A stretch of DNA of 47,999 bases from Chloroflexota bacterium. GTDB taxonomy: Bacteria > Chloroflexota > Anaerolineae > UBA4142. Position 1 is the stretch's first letter; every line of letters starts with the position of its first letter. This document shows positions 41,135 through 47,999 of this stretch, in pieces. Made by a program: the position numbers and the translations under genes. The notes under the pieces are model-generated. The model was given only the letters and a program-made list of their open reading frames with translations, ran no database searches and was not told where the DNA came from. The stretch spans positions 1-47,999 of the forward strand of contig JACQYF010000037.1 in assembly GCA_016208315.1 (NCBI GenBank), given 5' to 3'.

Positions 41135-41168
41135 AGTAAACGCGCAGTAAACGCGGGGCTGGTACAAT
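41135..41168 (+). promoter_or_regulatory. SARP-type promoter before the hydrolase lipoprotein
   Basis: AGTAAACGC at 41135-41143 is repeated exactly at 41146-41154 (11-bp period). Eight bases (GGGGCTGG) follow, then -10 TACAAT at 41163-41168. This is the same layout as at 20083, with both repeats perfect. The leader to the ATG at 41208 is about 33 bases. Confidence 0.65.
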
Positions 41169-41207
41169 TCCATCGTGTCACACACTACAAAGACCCCGGA
41201 GGTCGAA

Positions 41208-42248
41208 ATGAAAGCACCCCACCTGCTCGTCACGCTGATTTTGCTCGCCGCAGTCACGTTGGCCGCGTGCGCCGCGCCGCCCACGCCTAGTACGGGCGGG
41301 GTCACCCCGCCCCTACCGCCGACGGCGACACCCGTTCCACCGACCGCGACGCCCGTTCCACCGACCGCGACGCCCGTTCCGCCCACCGCGACACGCGTGC
41401 CTCCCACGCCAACGGCGACCAACACTCCCTTGCCGCCAACGGCAACATTTACTCCGACGCGACCTCCGACTCCGACGGCAACGCCCACCCAGGTCGCGCT
41501 CGCCCCCGAGCCGCGACCGGTGAAATTCAAAGCGGCCGATGGGCAGGACTTGGACGGGCTGTACTATCCCGCGGCCGTGAAACCCGCGCCCCTTGTCGTG
41601 TTGATGCACTGGGGCGGTGGCGACCAAAAGGATTGGCCTGAAATCGCGTTCTGGCTCCAGAACCGCGGCTTGGGCGGCAAGTCGCCCAAGACCAAACCCT
41701 GGCTCGACCCGTCGTGGTTTCCGCCGATGCTCAAAGGACAGTCGTTCGCGGTCTTTACGTTCAACTTTAGGTGCTTCGACCCCAAGTGCTCGAACGTTCC
41801 ACCGAACGGCTGGTTGTTGGACGCCCAAGCCGCCATCAAGACTGCGAGCGAGTTGGAGGGCATAGACCCGCTGCGAATCGCGTCCATCGGCGGCAGCATT
41901 GGCGCGGACGGCGCGCCGGATGCTTGCTTCTGGCTGAACGCGCAAGGCGGAAAAGCCAAGTGCCTGGGCGCGCTATCGCTCTCGCCGGGTTCGTACCTGC
42001 GTGTACCCTATGCCGACGCGATCAAGGCGTTGCAGGGCGAGCAGCCACCCAAGCCGCTGTGGTGTTTCTTTGGGGAGCAGGATGCTCCATCGGCGCGGGC
42101 TTGCCAATCGGGTTCGGGCAGCGCATACCGCACGATTAGCTTTCCCGGCGACTTGCACGCGATGATGATGATTCAACCGCAGGTGCAGCCGAGCGCGCTG
42201 CAATTGATTCTCGATTGGCTCAAGTTGACGTTTGGAGTGGGGACGTGA
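41208..42248 (+). CDS. Alpha/beta-hydrolase lipoprotein
   Basis: This 346-residue protein has a lipobox LAAC (Cys21), then a Pro/Thr linker (PPTATPVPPTATP units, about 32-100) and an alpha/beta-hydrolase domain of the dienelactone-hydrolase kind. LVVLMHWGGGD gives the oxyanion strand; GGSIG holds the nucleophile Ser at about residue 230; GEQDAPS supplies the acid and GDLHAMMM the catalytic His. The substrate is likely an ester or amide outside the cell; this is inferred from the fold. Four Cys in the catalytic domain could form disulphides. The ATG follows GGAGG. It is the first gene after the third SARP-type promoter and is followed 13 bp later by the metzincin. Confidence 0.85.
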   Translation: MKAPHLLVTLILLAAVTLAACAAPPTPSTGGVTPPLPPTATPVPPTATPVPPTATPVPPTATRVPPTPTATNTPLPPTATFTPTRPPTPTATPTQVALAPEPRPVKFKAADGQDLDGLYYPAAVKPAPLVVLMHWGGGDQKDWPEIAFWLQNRGLGGKSPKTKPWLDPSWFPPMLKGQSFAVFTFNFRCFDPKCSNVPPNGWLLDAQAAIKTASELEGIDPLRIASIGGSIGADGAPDACFWLNAQGGKAKCLGALSLSPGSYLRVPYADAIKALQGEQPPKPLWCFFGEQDAPSARACQSGSGSAYRTISFPGDLHAMMMIQPQVQPSALQLILDWLKLTFGVGT

Positions 42249-42261
42249 AAGAAGGTGACCC

Positions 42262-44973
42262 ATGCGCACGCGATTCGCCAATCAAGCAAGAGGGTACGCG
42301 CGGCTGTGGCTCGTCGTCTTCGCGCTGGCGGCGTTGCTGTTGTTGCTGCTTAACGGCGTGTCGGTCAACTCCGCGCGCGCCGACGACGAGAAGACATGCT
42401 GGCGCGCCAAGCCCGCCGTCATTCAAACCGAATACGAAAAACGCTATGCCGGACAAACCAAGGATCACAATATCAGTTACAGTGAGGGGCATTTTACCCT
42501 CCAAGCCGGCGGCAAGTCGAACACGATCAGTTGGGTAAAACCGCCGGATCGCATCTGCGCGGGAGACCCTTTTTCGCTCAGCATGCAGTCGTCGTCCGGC
42601 GAAGGGGCATTGGTGCTGGGCAGGTTCGAGGTCACGGGACGATGCAACACGGTGAGCGGCGACCTCTTCAAAGGCGCGGCGAGTTGGGGCGCTCCGTCCA
42701 ATCCGGCCCTTGCGCCGCGCCAAAACACGACCGTCCTGACCTGTACCAAGCTGGAAAACATTTGGGTCGGCGCCGGTTCGTGGGGCGGCACGGGCAACAT
42801 CCCCTATGCCGACGTCAGAGTGACATGGGAATACGAGCCAGAGCCGGAAATCGCGGTGCCCACCGCAACTCGGCAACAAGCCGCGACGCCAGCCGCGATT
42901 CCGACGCAGCCCGCCGACATTGACCTCAGCATTGACCACATCGAGGTGACGCAGGCGATTCAGAATGGAGACAACAGCGTTCCGCTTGTCGCCGGCAAAA
43001 GCACGGTCGTGCGCGTCTTTGTCAGAGTGACCGGGAATCCACGCGGTCCCGTTTCGGGCGTCATGCTCTCCGCGTGCGGCATGCATACTTCATTTCGCGG
43101 CATGACCGATACTTGCGTTCCCGGCGCGCGCATGAACACGCCTTTTACCGCGCCGCTCAACCCCCGGCGCAGTGTGATTAGCGATACGATCAATCTTTAC
43201 CTGCCGCTGGAGATGACGTATGCCAGCGCCGTCGTGAACGACAACACCACCTATCCACTCGAATTGTGGATCAACCCGCTCAGGACCATCCCGGAGACGA
43301 ACTATAACAACAACAAGTTCAGCCAGCAACTCGTCTTCACGAAACAAAATCGGTTGAGCGTTGGATATTTGCGCGTCGGCTATCAGCCGCCGGGACAAGC
43401 CGATCCCGCCTTCCCTTCGGTTGCGGTCAGCACGTATGTCTCGTTGACGCAAAAACTCTACCCCATCGCCGACAATTGGATTGACTATTACGAAATCCCG
43501 CTGCGCCGACCCTACACCCAACCGCTGTTCGACCCAACGAATCACCCTACGCGAACCTTTGACTTGGAAGACGCGTTTGTCGTACGGTTGCGCAAGCAGT
43601 ACGATCTCATGAGCGGCTACAAACCAGATCAACTGATCGCGTGGCTGCCGACGATTCCCGACCCGGTTCCGGCTAATATGGCGGTCTGCACCGGTCAATC
43701 CGATCCGATGTGGCTGACCAACGCCGGCAGAGGCGCCGGTCGCGTGGCATTTGTCAAAGACTTTACACCACGCGATGTGCTTTATCGCCAAGCCGTTCTC
43801 GCGCACGAGATGGCGCACAATTTTGGGCTGCGGCACACCAATCGGGCGGATGCGTGCGGCGCGTGGGACTCGGACACGCAATGGCCCTACGCCACTTCCG
43901 AGATCCAGGAATTCGGGTTTGACGTGTTGGAGCGACGCGTGATTCCCAACACGCGCTTCGACATGATGTCCTATTGTGGGAATCCCGGCAGCAACATCTG
44001 GATTTCGCCGTTCACGTACACGCAACTCTACGACAGCGCGCTGCGCCCGCGCGATTCGCCCACTCCGGTTCCTCTTCGATTCGCGATGTTGGGACGCGAT
44101 GGATCGCCCCGCTTGTCCAACGCGCTCACCCAACCGCGATTGGAACAACTCATCATCAGCGGCTCGATCCGGCGGGACGGAAGCGCGGGGCGACTCGATC
44201 CCGCGTACCACAGCGCGGACTTCGACCCCGGCGATCCCCTGCCCACCTCCGGCAACCAGTGCTTGAGTTTGAGCGGCGCGAGTGGAACGCTCGCGACCTA
44301 CTGCTTTACGCTGCCGTTCCGCGCGCATCAGAGCGACGCCGTGCTCGACGAACAGGGTTTCACTCTCAAAGCGCACTATCCCGCCGGGACGACCCGCGTC
44401 GCGCTCGTACGCGATAATCGCGAACTCGCCGCGCTCACCGCCAGCCCGAACGCGCCGGCGCTCAGCATCACCTCGCCGCGCGCGGGCGAGACGTGGACCG
44501 GCGCGCACACGTTGGCGTGGAACGGCGCGGACGCGGACGGCGGCAAGTTGACGTACACGGTGCTCTACACGCCGAACGGCGGGCGGTCGTGGTATCCGCT
44601 TGAGTTAGACACTTCCGACTCGCAGTTGGCGATCCATACGTCCGAAATCGCGAGCGGCGATCAGGTGCAATTCCGCGTCCTCGCGAGCGATGGACTCAAC
44701 ACCACGCGAGCTGATTCGCCGCCGATTCAAGTGCGGAACGGGATTGCTGTCGAGTCCACGCCGCAAGCGCCGGGCAGCAGTGCGACGGCCAGCGCCGATT
44801 CCGGCGCGCTGCTCCTGATCGCGCTTGGAGGCACGGTTGTGTGTGGAATATTCGGTGCGCTCTTGATCGCGGGCCTAGTCGTCATCACGCGCCCGCGCGC
44901 GCGTCCCAGTCAGCGGCCGCGTGATTTGCCGGAACGCGGCGGACCCCGCAAACCGACGAACTTGCCGAGGTAA
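42262..44973 (+). CDS. Membrane-anchored metzincin-type metalloprotease
   Basis: This 903-residue protein has an N-terminal signal or anchor (about 15-40) and then a Cys-containing domain of unknown type (~42-195) and a VPTATR linker. A beta sandwich follows (VTQAIQNGDNSVPLVAGK, STVVRVFVRV) and the catalytic domain, with HEMAHNFGLRH at residues 515-525 giving all three zinc His of the HExxHxxGxxH motif, and a Met-turn in FDMMSYC about 40 residues on. The C-terminal module (SPRAGETWTG, DADGGKLTYTVLYT) matches that of 27054. A transmembrane helix at about 845-875 and a basic tail (RPRARPSQRPRD) end the protein, so it should be cell-bound with the protease outside. Confidence 0.85.
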   Translation: MRTRFANQARGYARLWLVVFALAALLLLLLNGVSVNSARADDEKTCWRAKPAVIQTEYEKRYAGQTKDHNISYSEGHFTLQAGGKSNTISWVKPPDRICAGDPFSLSMQSSSGEGALVLGRFEVTGRCNTVSGDLFKGAASWGAPSNPALAPRQNTTVLTCTKLENIWVGAGSWGGTGNIPYADVRVTWEYEPEPEIAVPTATRQQAATPAAIPTQPADIDLSIDHIEVTQAIQNGDNSVPLVAGKSTVVRVFVRVTGNPRGPVSGVMLSACGMHTSFRGMTDTCVPGARMNTPFTAPLNPRRSVISDTINLYLPLEMTYASAVVNDNTTYPLELWINPLRTIPETNYNNNKFSQQLVFTKQNRLSVGYLRVGYQPPGQADPAFPSVAVSTYVSLTQKLYPIADNWIDYYEIPLRRPYTQPLFDPTNHPTRTFDLEDAFVVRLRKQYDLMSGYKPDQLIAWLPTIPDPVPANMAVCTGQSDPMWLTNAGRGAGRVAFVKDFTPRDVLYRQAVLAHEMAHNFGLRHTNRADACGAWDSDTQWPYATSEIQEFGFDVLERRVIPNTRFDMMSYCGNPGSNIWISPFTYTQLYDSALRPRDSPTPVPLRFAMLGRDGSPRLSNALTQPRLEQLIISGSIRRDGSAGRLDPAYHSADFDPGDPLPTSGNQCLSLSGASGTLATYCFTLPFRAHQSDAVLDEQGFTLKAHYPAGTTRVALVRDNRELAALTASPNAPALSITSPRAGETWTGAHTLAWNGADADGGKLTYTVLYTPNGGRSWYPLELDTSDSQLAIHTSEIASGDQVQFRVLASDGLNTTRADSPPIQVRNGIAVESTPQAPGSSATASADSGALLLIALGGTVVCGIFGALLIAGLVVITRPRARPSQRPRDLPERGGPRKPTNLPR

Positions 44974-44985
44974 GGAGAGGACGGC

Positions 44986-47820
44986 ATGAATCGCAAAATC
45001 GCCTTCAACGCATTGCTCGTTTTGTTCGCCGGTCTCGTGCTCGTCGTCGTGAGCGGCTGCGCGAGCGCAACCCCAACGCTCGCGCCAACCCCGCTGCCGC
45101 CGACCGCAACGCCCGCGGTTCCAACGGCAACGCGCGTGCCACCCACCGCGACGCCCGCGCCGCCAACCGCAACACGCGTGCCACCCACTGCCACGCCCGT
45201 GGCCCCCACCGCGACGCCCACCGCGACGCCCACTCCCATCACGCTCAGAGGCATGGCGGATGACATCACTCGCGGCGTTGGAGTAGTGAGGCAGATCGTG
45301 GAGGGGGATCCGCAGAAGGTGGTCTTCGTCTTCGAGGACTGGCATCGTTCCCGCACCGACCAGGTGCAGATCGCGCTCATGCTCAATCGCCTGTACACGC
45401 GCTTTCGCCTGCGACACATTGGCTTGGAAGGAGCCGGCGCGGACAAGGGCGCGCTCAACCTCGCCTGGGCGCAGCGCAAGCCATACTACCAACCAAATCA
45501 AAAGATCACCGGGCGCGAGGATGTGATCGTCGCGACGCTCAAGGACGGTGAGATTAACAGCGCCGAGTTCATGGGCTTGATCTACGCCGATGTGGTCGTC
45601 CACGGGCTCGAGGACCCCGTCCTGTATGCCGTCGAGCAAACGCAAGACGCGATGGCGGCACAGAATCTCTACCTGAGAGAGATCGCCGTCCCCCGCATGA
45701 ACCGCGAGCAACGCGCCACCTATCAAGCCCTGCGCGATCAGAATAAGCTCGGCGATGCCTTCGCCTTCGCCGTGAGCACCGACAAGGTCGCCTCGGAATT
45801 GTGGTGGCGTTACACCTCGGGTATCATCGTCGGCTTCTCGGTCGAAGAACAGATAGAAGTGTTGGACCAAATCGCGCAAGAGGCAGCCAAGGCAGGCTTC
45901 AAGCCCACCGCGCGGGAACAGCAAGCGCTCAGGGAACTGTACGATTACCTCCGCGTCGTATCGGCGCGCAGCGACGCGATGGTCGCGAACATGCTCAAGG
46001 TCGTCGCCGCAAATCCTGGAGCGCCGTTGGCGCTGGCGGGCTTGGGGTCGGATCACGTCAAGCGAGTCGCGGAATTGTTGACTCAAGCCGGCGTCTCAGT
46101 GGTGGTCATCCGTTCCGCGGCGCGGTCGGAGCAGACCGTGGAGGCATATCTGAAGGGGACGCAGAGCAAGGCAGGACAGCTCTCCAACGAGGCACTGGCA
46201 CGCAAGTACCAAGGGCGTTCCGTTGCGCCTGCCGGGACATTGGGCGCGCTGCTCAGTGGGGGCCGAAAGCCGCCGCCGGTTGCCGACAAAGAGTGGTACA
46301 AGCGACTCGAGCGAATCCGGGAATACGTGCAAGAGATCGCGTGGGCCGCCGCCTCGGCCGGGACGGAGCCGTGGCAAGTCGCGAGTGCCGCGAATGCGAT
46401 TGCTGGAAAATGGGCCACCCTGTTCAACGAACTGGGCATTGCCAGCGCCTCGGTAACAGGGATCAACGTCAGCACATTCACGCCCATGGTTCAGGTGACA
46501 GTCGTGATGCAGGATGGGCAATGGTTCACTCTTGAGGTTCAAGTCAACCCGGAGAGATTCAATCCCCTCCAGCCAACCAATGAACCCAACGTTGACCTCG
46601 AGGGGTTTCTCTATCAGGGCACAGACCAATGGTCAACCGAGACTGTCAGCGACCCGCAAGCCGGCGAACCACAGCAGGTTTCCTCGAACGTGCAGGCGAC
46701 GTCGCTTGACAGTCACCCAGTGCAGGTTCCCCCGCGGCCCAGTTGGTGGACTGTCAAGCCCGACGGCACTATAGTCACCGTCATGCCTGATGGGACGAAG
46801 GTGACCAAATACCCGGACGGCACAACCATCACGCAGCAACCCGACGGCACAACGATCGCCCAGCAGCCCGACGGCACGACAGTCACTACGCTACCCGACA
46901 GCACGACGATCACCAAGCAACCTGATGGCACGACAATCGCCACGCAGCCCGACGGCAAGAAGATCACCACACGGCCCGAGGACGGAACGTATATCGAGGA
47001 AACACCAGGGGTCGGAAAGGTAACTTACGAACCGGACGGCACGACCATCTGGCAGGGGGCAGATGGCACGACGACGATCCGCAAACCCGACGGCACCAAG
47101 ATCACCCAAAAGCCCGATGGCACGATGGTCTATGACAAGCCCGACGTCGCCACGGTCACCGTCTTGCCCAACGGCACCAAGATCACCGAACTTGCCGATG
47201 GGACGCAAGTCACCCAATGGCCGGACGGGATGACACACACCAAGTGGCCCAACGGCGTTACATCCACCAAAAAACCCGATGGCAGCACCGTCACCAAGTC
47301 GCCCGATGGCACCTCGATCTTTAATTCGCCGGACGGCACTTCGAGCTTTACGTTGTCCGACGGCACGGGCATAATCCACAACCCTGACGGCACAGACACC
47401 TATATCAGGGCGGATGGCACCAAGTCCACCGAGAAGCCCGACGGCACGCACATCACCGAGCGGCCGGACGGTACCAAGATCACCAAGTACCCCGGCGGCA
47501 CAACGCTAACCGAATACCCCGGTGGCACGACCATCAGCCAGGCGTCTGACGGTACCAAAACCACTACATTTCCAGACACCAGCCAGCGGATTGAATACCC
47601 CAATGGCACACAAGTATCCAAGTGGCCCGATGGTACCAAAATCACCAAGTACCCCGACGGCTCGGCGACCACGGAAACGTCCGATGGCACGGTTGTTAAC
47701 TTCAGGCCCGACGGCACCAAGATCACCGTACAGCCCGATGGCACCAAGATCACCGTACAGCCCGATGGCACGAAGGTGATCGAGTACCCCAACGACAAGA
47801 CGGAAACCATCAAACCCTAA
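44986..47820 (+). CDS. TIKI-like lipoprotein with C-terminal PDGT beta-repeat array
   Basis: This 944-residue protein has a lipobox SGC (Cys25), a VPPTATP linker (about 27-85) and then a domain collinear with 33166. That domain has VFVFEDWHRS (His120), LNRLYTRFRLRHIGLEG, NLAWAQRKPYYQPNQKITGR and GLGSDHVKRVAEL (His357), the pattern of the TraB/EreA/ChaN/TIKI superfamily. After a second domain (to about 580) come about 39 tandem 9-residue units of consensus xPDGTxITx to the very end. These resemble, in period and consensus, the TCP10_C/G-box repeats of eukaryotic CPAP, which form a long solvent-exposed beta sheet. 33166 lacks this array. The start has AGGAG upstream. It is the last gene of the unit, before the terminator at 47829. 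Confidence 0.75.
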   Translation: MNRKIAFNALLVLFAGLVLVVVSGCASATPTLAPTPLPPTATPAVPTATRVPPTATPAPPTATRVPPTATPVAPTATPTATPTPITLRGMADDITRGVGVVRQIVEGDPQKVVFVFEDWHRSRTDQVQIALMLNRLYTRFRLRHIGLEGAGADKGALNLAWAQRKPYYQPNQKITGREDVIVATLKDGEINSAEFMGLIYADVVVHGLEDPVLYAVEQTQDAMAAQNLYLREIAVPRMNREQRATYQALRDQNKLGDAFAFAVSTDKVASELWWRYTSGIIVGFSVEEQIEVLDQIAQEAAKAGFKPTAREQQALRELYDYLRVVSARSDAMVANMLKVVAANPGAPLALAGLGSDHVKRVAELLTQAGVSVVVIRSAARSEQTVEAYLKGTQSKAGQLSNEALARKYQGRSVAPAGTLGALLSGGRKPPPVADKEWYKRLERIREYVQEIAWAAASAGTEPWQVASAANAIAGKWATLFNELGIASASVTGINVSTFTPMVQVTVVMQDGQWFTLEVQVNPERFNPLQPTNEPNVDLEGFLYQGTDQWSTETVSDPQAGEPQQVSSNVQATSLDSHPVQVPPRPSWWTVKPDGTIVTVMPDGTKVTKYPDGTTITQQPDGTTIAQQPDGTTVTTLPDSTTITKQPDGTTIATQPDGKKITTRPEDGTYIEETPGVGKVTYEPDGTTIWQGADGTTTIRKPDGTKITQKPDGTMVYDKPDVATVTVLPNGTKITELADGTQVTQWPDGMTHTKWPNGVTSTKKPDGSTVTKSPDGTSIFNSPDGTSSFTLSDGTGIIHNPDGTDTYIRADGTKSTEKPDGTHITERPDGTKITKYPGGTTLTEYPGGTTISQASDGTKTTTFPDTSQRIEYPNGTQVSKWPDGTKITKYPDGSATTETSDGTVVNFRPDGTKITVQPDGTKITVQPDGTKVIEYPNDKTETIKP
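46755..47805 (+). repeat. 27-bp coding repeat array (PDGT units)
   Basis: About 39 copies of a 27-bp unit encode KPDGTKITx-type nonapeptides. The DNA core is CCCGACGGCACCAAGATCAC-like, with variation mainly in the codon before Pro (Tyr, Gln, Lys, Trp, Arg, Leu, Ser) and the last residues. The final copies at 47707-47775 are nearly identical, pointing to recent duplications. Units 9-10 are irregular. Confidence 0.9.
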
Positions 47821-47828
47821 AGACATGG

Positions 47829-47862
47829 AAACCCGAAGAGTCTCTCAAGACCCTTCGGGTTT
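47829..47862. terminator. Terminator-like hairpin between convergent genes
   Basis: AAACCCGAAGAGTCT pairs with AGACCCTTCGGGTTT around CTCA with one mismatch. It follows the 44986 gene by 8 bases and overlaps the stop codon (TAA, 47863-47861) of the partial gene on the other strand. Confidence 0.65.
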
Positions 47863-47999
47863 AGCCGGCAAAGACGACATTCACCGGCGCGTGGAAGCCG
47901 GTCAGCACTTGCGAGCGTGCGGTTTCGCCCGCGCCAAACTTGCCTAGCAGCCCATACACATCTTGTTCGAGCACAAAGACCTCTTGACAAGAAGGATGC
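47861..47999 (-). CDS. C-terminal end of an unidentified protein (runs off the right edge)
   Basis: The minus strand from 47999 is open to TAA at 47863-47861 and gives 45 residues containing EVFVLEQDVYGLLGKFG, ARSQVLTGFHAP and ending NVVFAG. Composition and third-base GC look like coding sequence, but the fragment is too short for me to name a family. Confidence 0.45.
   Translation of the reverse strand, partial: HPSCQEVFVLEQDVYGLLGKFGAGETARSQVLTGFHAPVNVVFAG

Noticed and set aside
43090..44508. A 472-codon minus-strand frame opposite the metzincin
   Set aside because: The opposite strand encodes a complete HExxHxxGxxH protease with domain matches; the minus reading has no domain.
1..47999. 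tRNA, rRNA, integrase or transposase genes marking a mobile island
   Set aside because: None was recognised on either strand; the only mobile-looking sequences are the small palindromic and heptamer repeats.

Overview
The window looks like a high-GC chromosomal segment from a member of the Chloroflexota (Anaerolineae-like), probably a metagenome-derived or environmental genome. This is inferred from several traits together: lipoproteins with long PPTATPVPPTAT-type linkers, very large BTAD/NB-ARC/TPR (SARP-like) regulators, secreted proteins ending in a YLPL[IV]-type tail, a DUF4058 protein, and many heptamer-based palindromic repeats, some of them lying in frame inside genes. No rRNA, tRNA, CRISPR array, transposase or integrase was recognised.

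Left part (1-20.0 kb), all on the minus strand. A huge membrane-bound sensor with nine visible GAF domains runs off the left edge and is split by a one-base indel in a GGG run at 3587-3589. Upstream of it lies a DDAH-like amidinohydrolase gene whose leader carries a promoter, a 26-codon ORF and an overlapping intrinsic terminator, which looks like an attenuator. Next comes a DNA-repair block transcribed as SWIM-SNF2 helicase, then a truncated AlbA_2-domain relic overlapping its stop codon (TGATG), then AddB, then AddA. Then come an MFS transporter and the first SARP-like regulator.

Right part (20.1-47.8 kb), mostly on the plus strand. This is an accessory block for exported proteins. It holds three copies of a ~75-residue cytoplasmic protein, each placed before exported-protein genes; two TolB-propeller proteins (one with a metzincin-like protease, one with a CSLREA-like motif and a beta-helix); a beta-helix/DUF11 protein; a Kelch lipoprotein (frameshifted); an alpha/beta-hydrolase lipoprotein; a membrane-anchored metzincin; and two paralogous lipoproteins resembling the TraB/EreA/ChaN/TIKI fold. 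The second of these ends in about 39 tandem 9-residue PDGT repeats reminiscent of the eukaryotic TCP10/CPAP G-box. A second SARP-like regulator (23.5-26.6 kb, minus) sits inside the block.

The parts appear to be wired together. Three promoters (before 20154, 27054 and 41208) carry AGTAAACGC-type direct repeats spaced 11 bp apart and ending exactly 8 bp before a -10 hexamer, which is the known geometry of SARP-activated promoters. Three hairpins with an identical 3' arm close the transcription units at 23.4, 35.5 and 47.8 kb. The proposal, which is inference, is that one or both SARP-like proteins switch on this cell-surface/secretome block. All assignments come from reading the sequence; no database search was possible.
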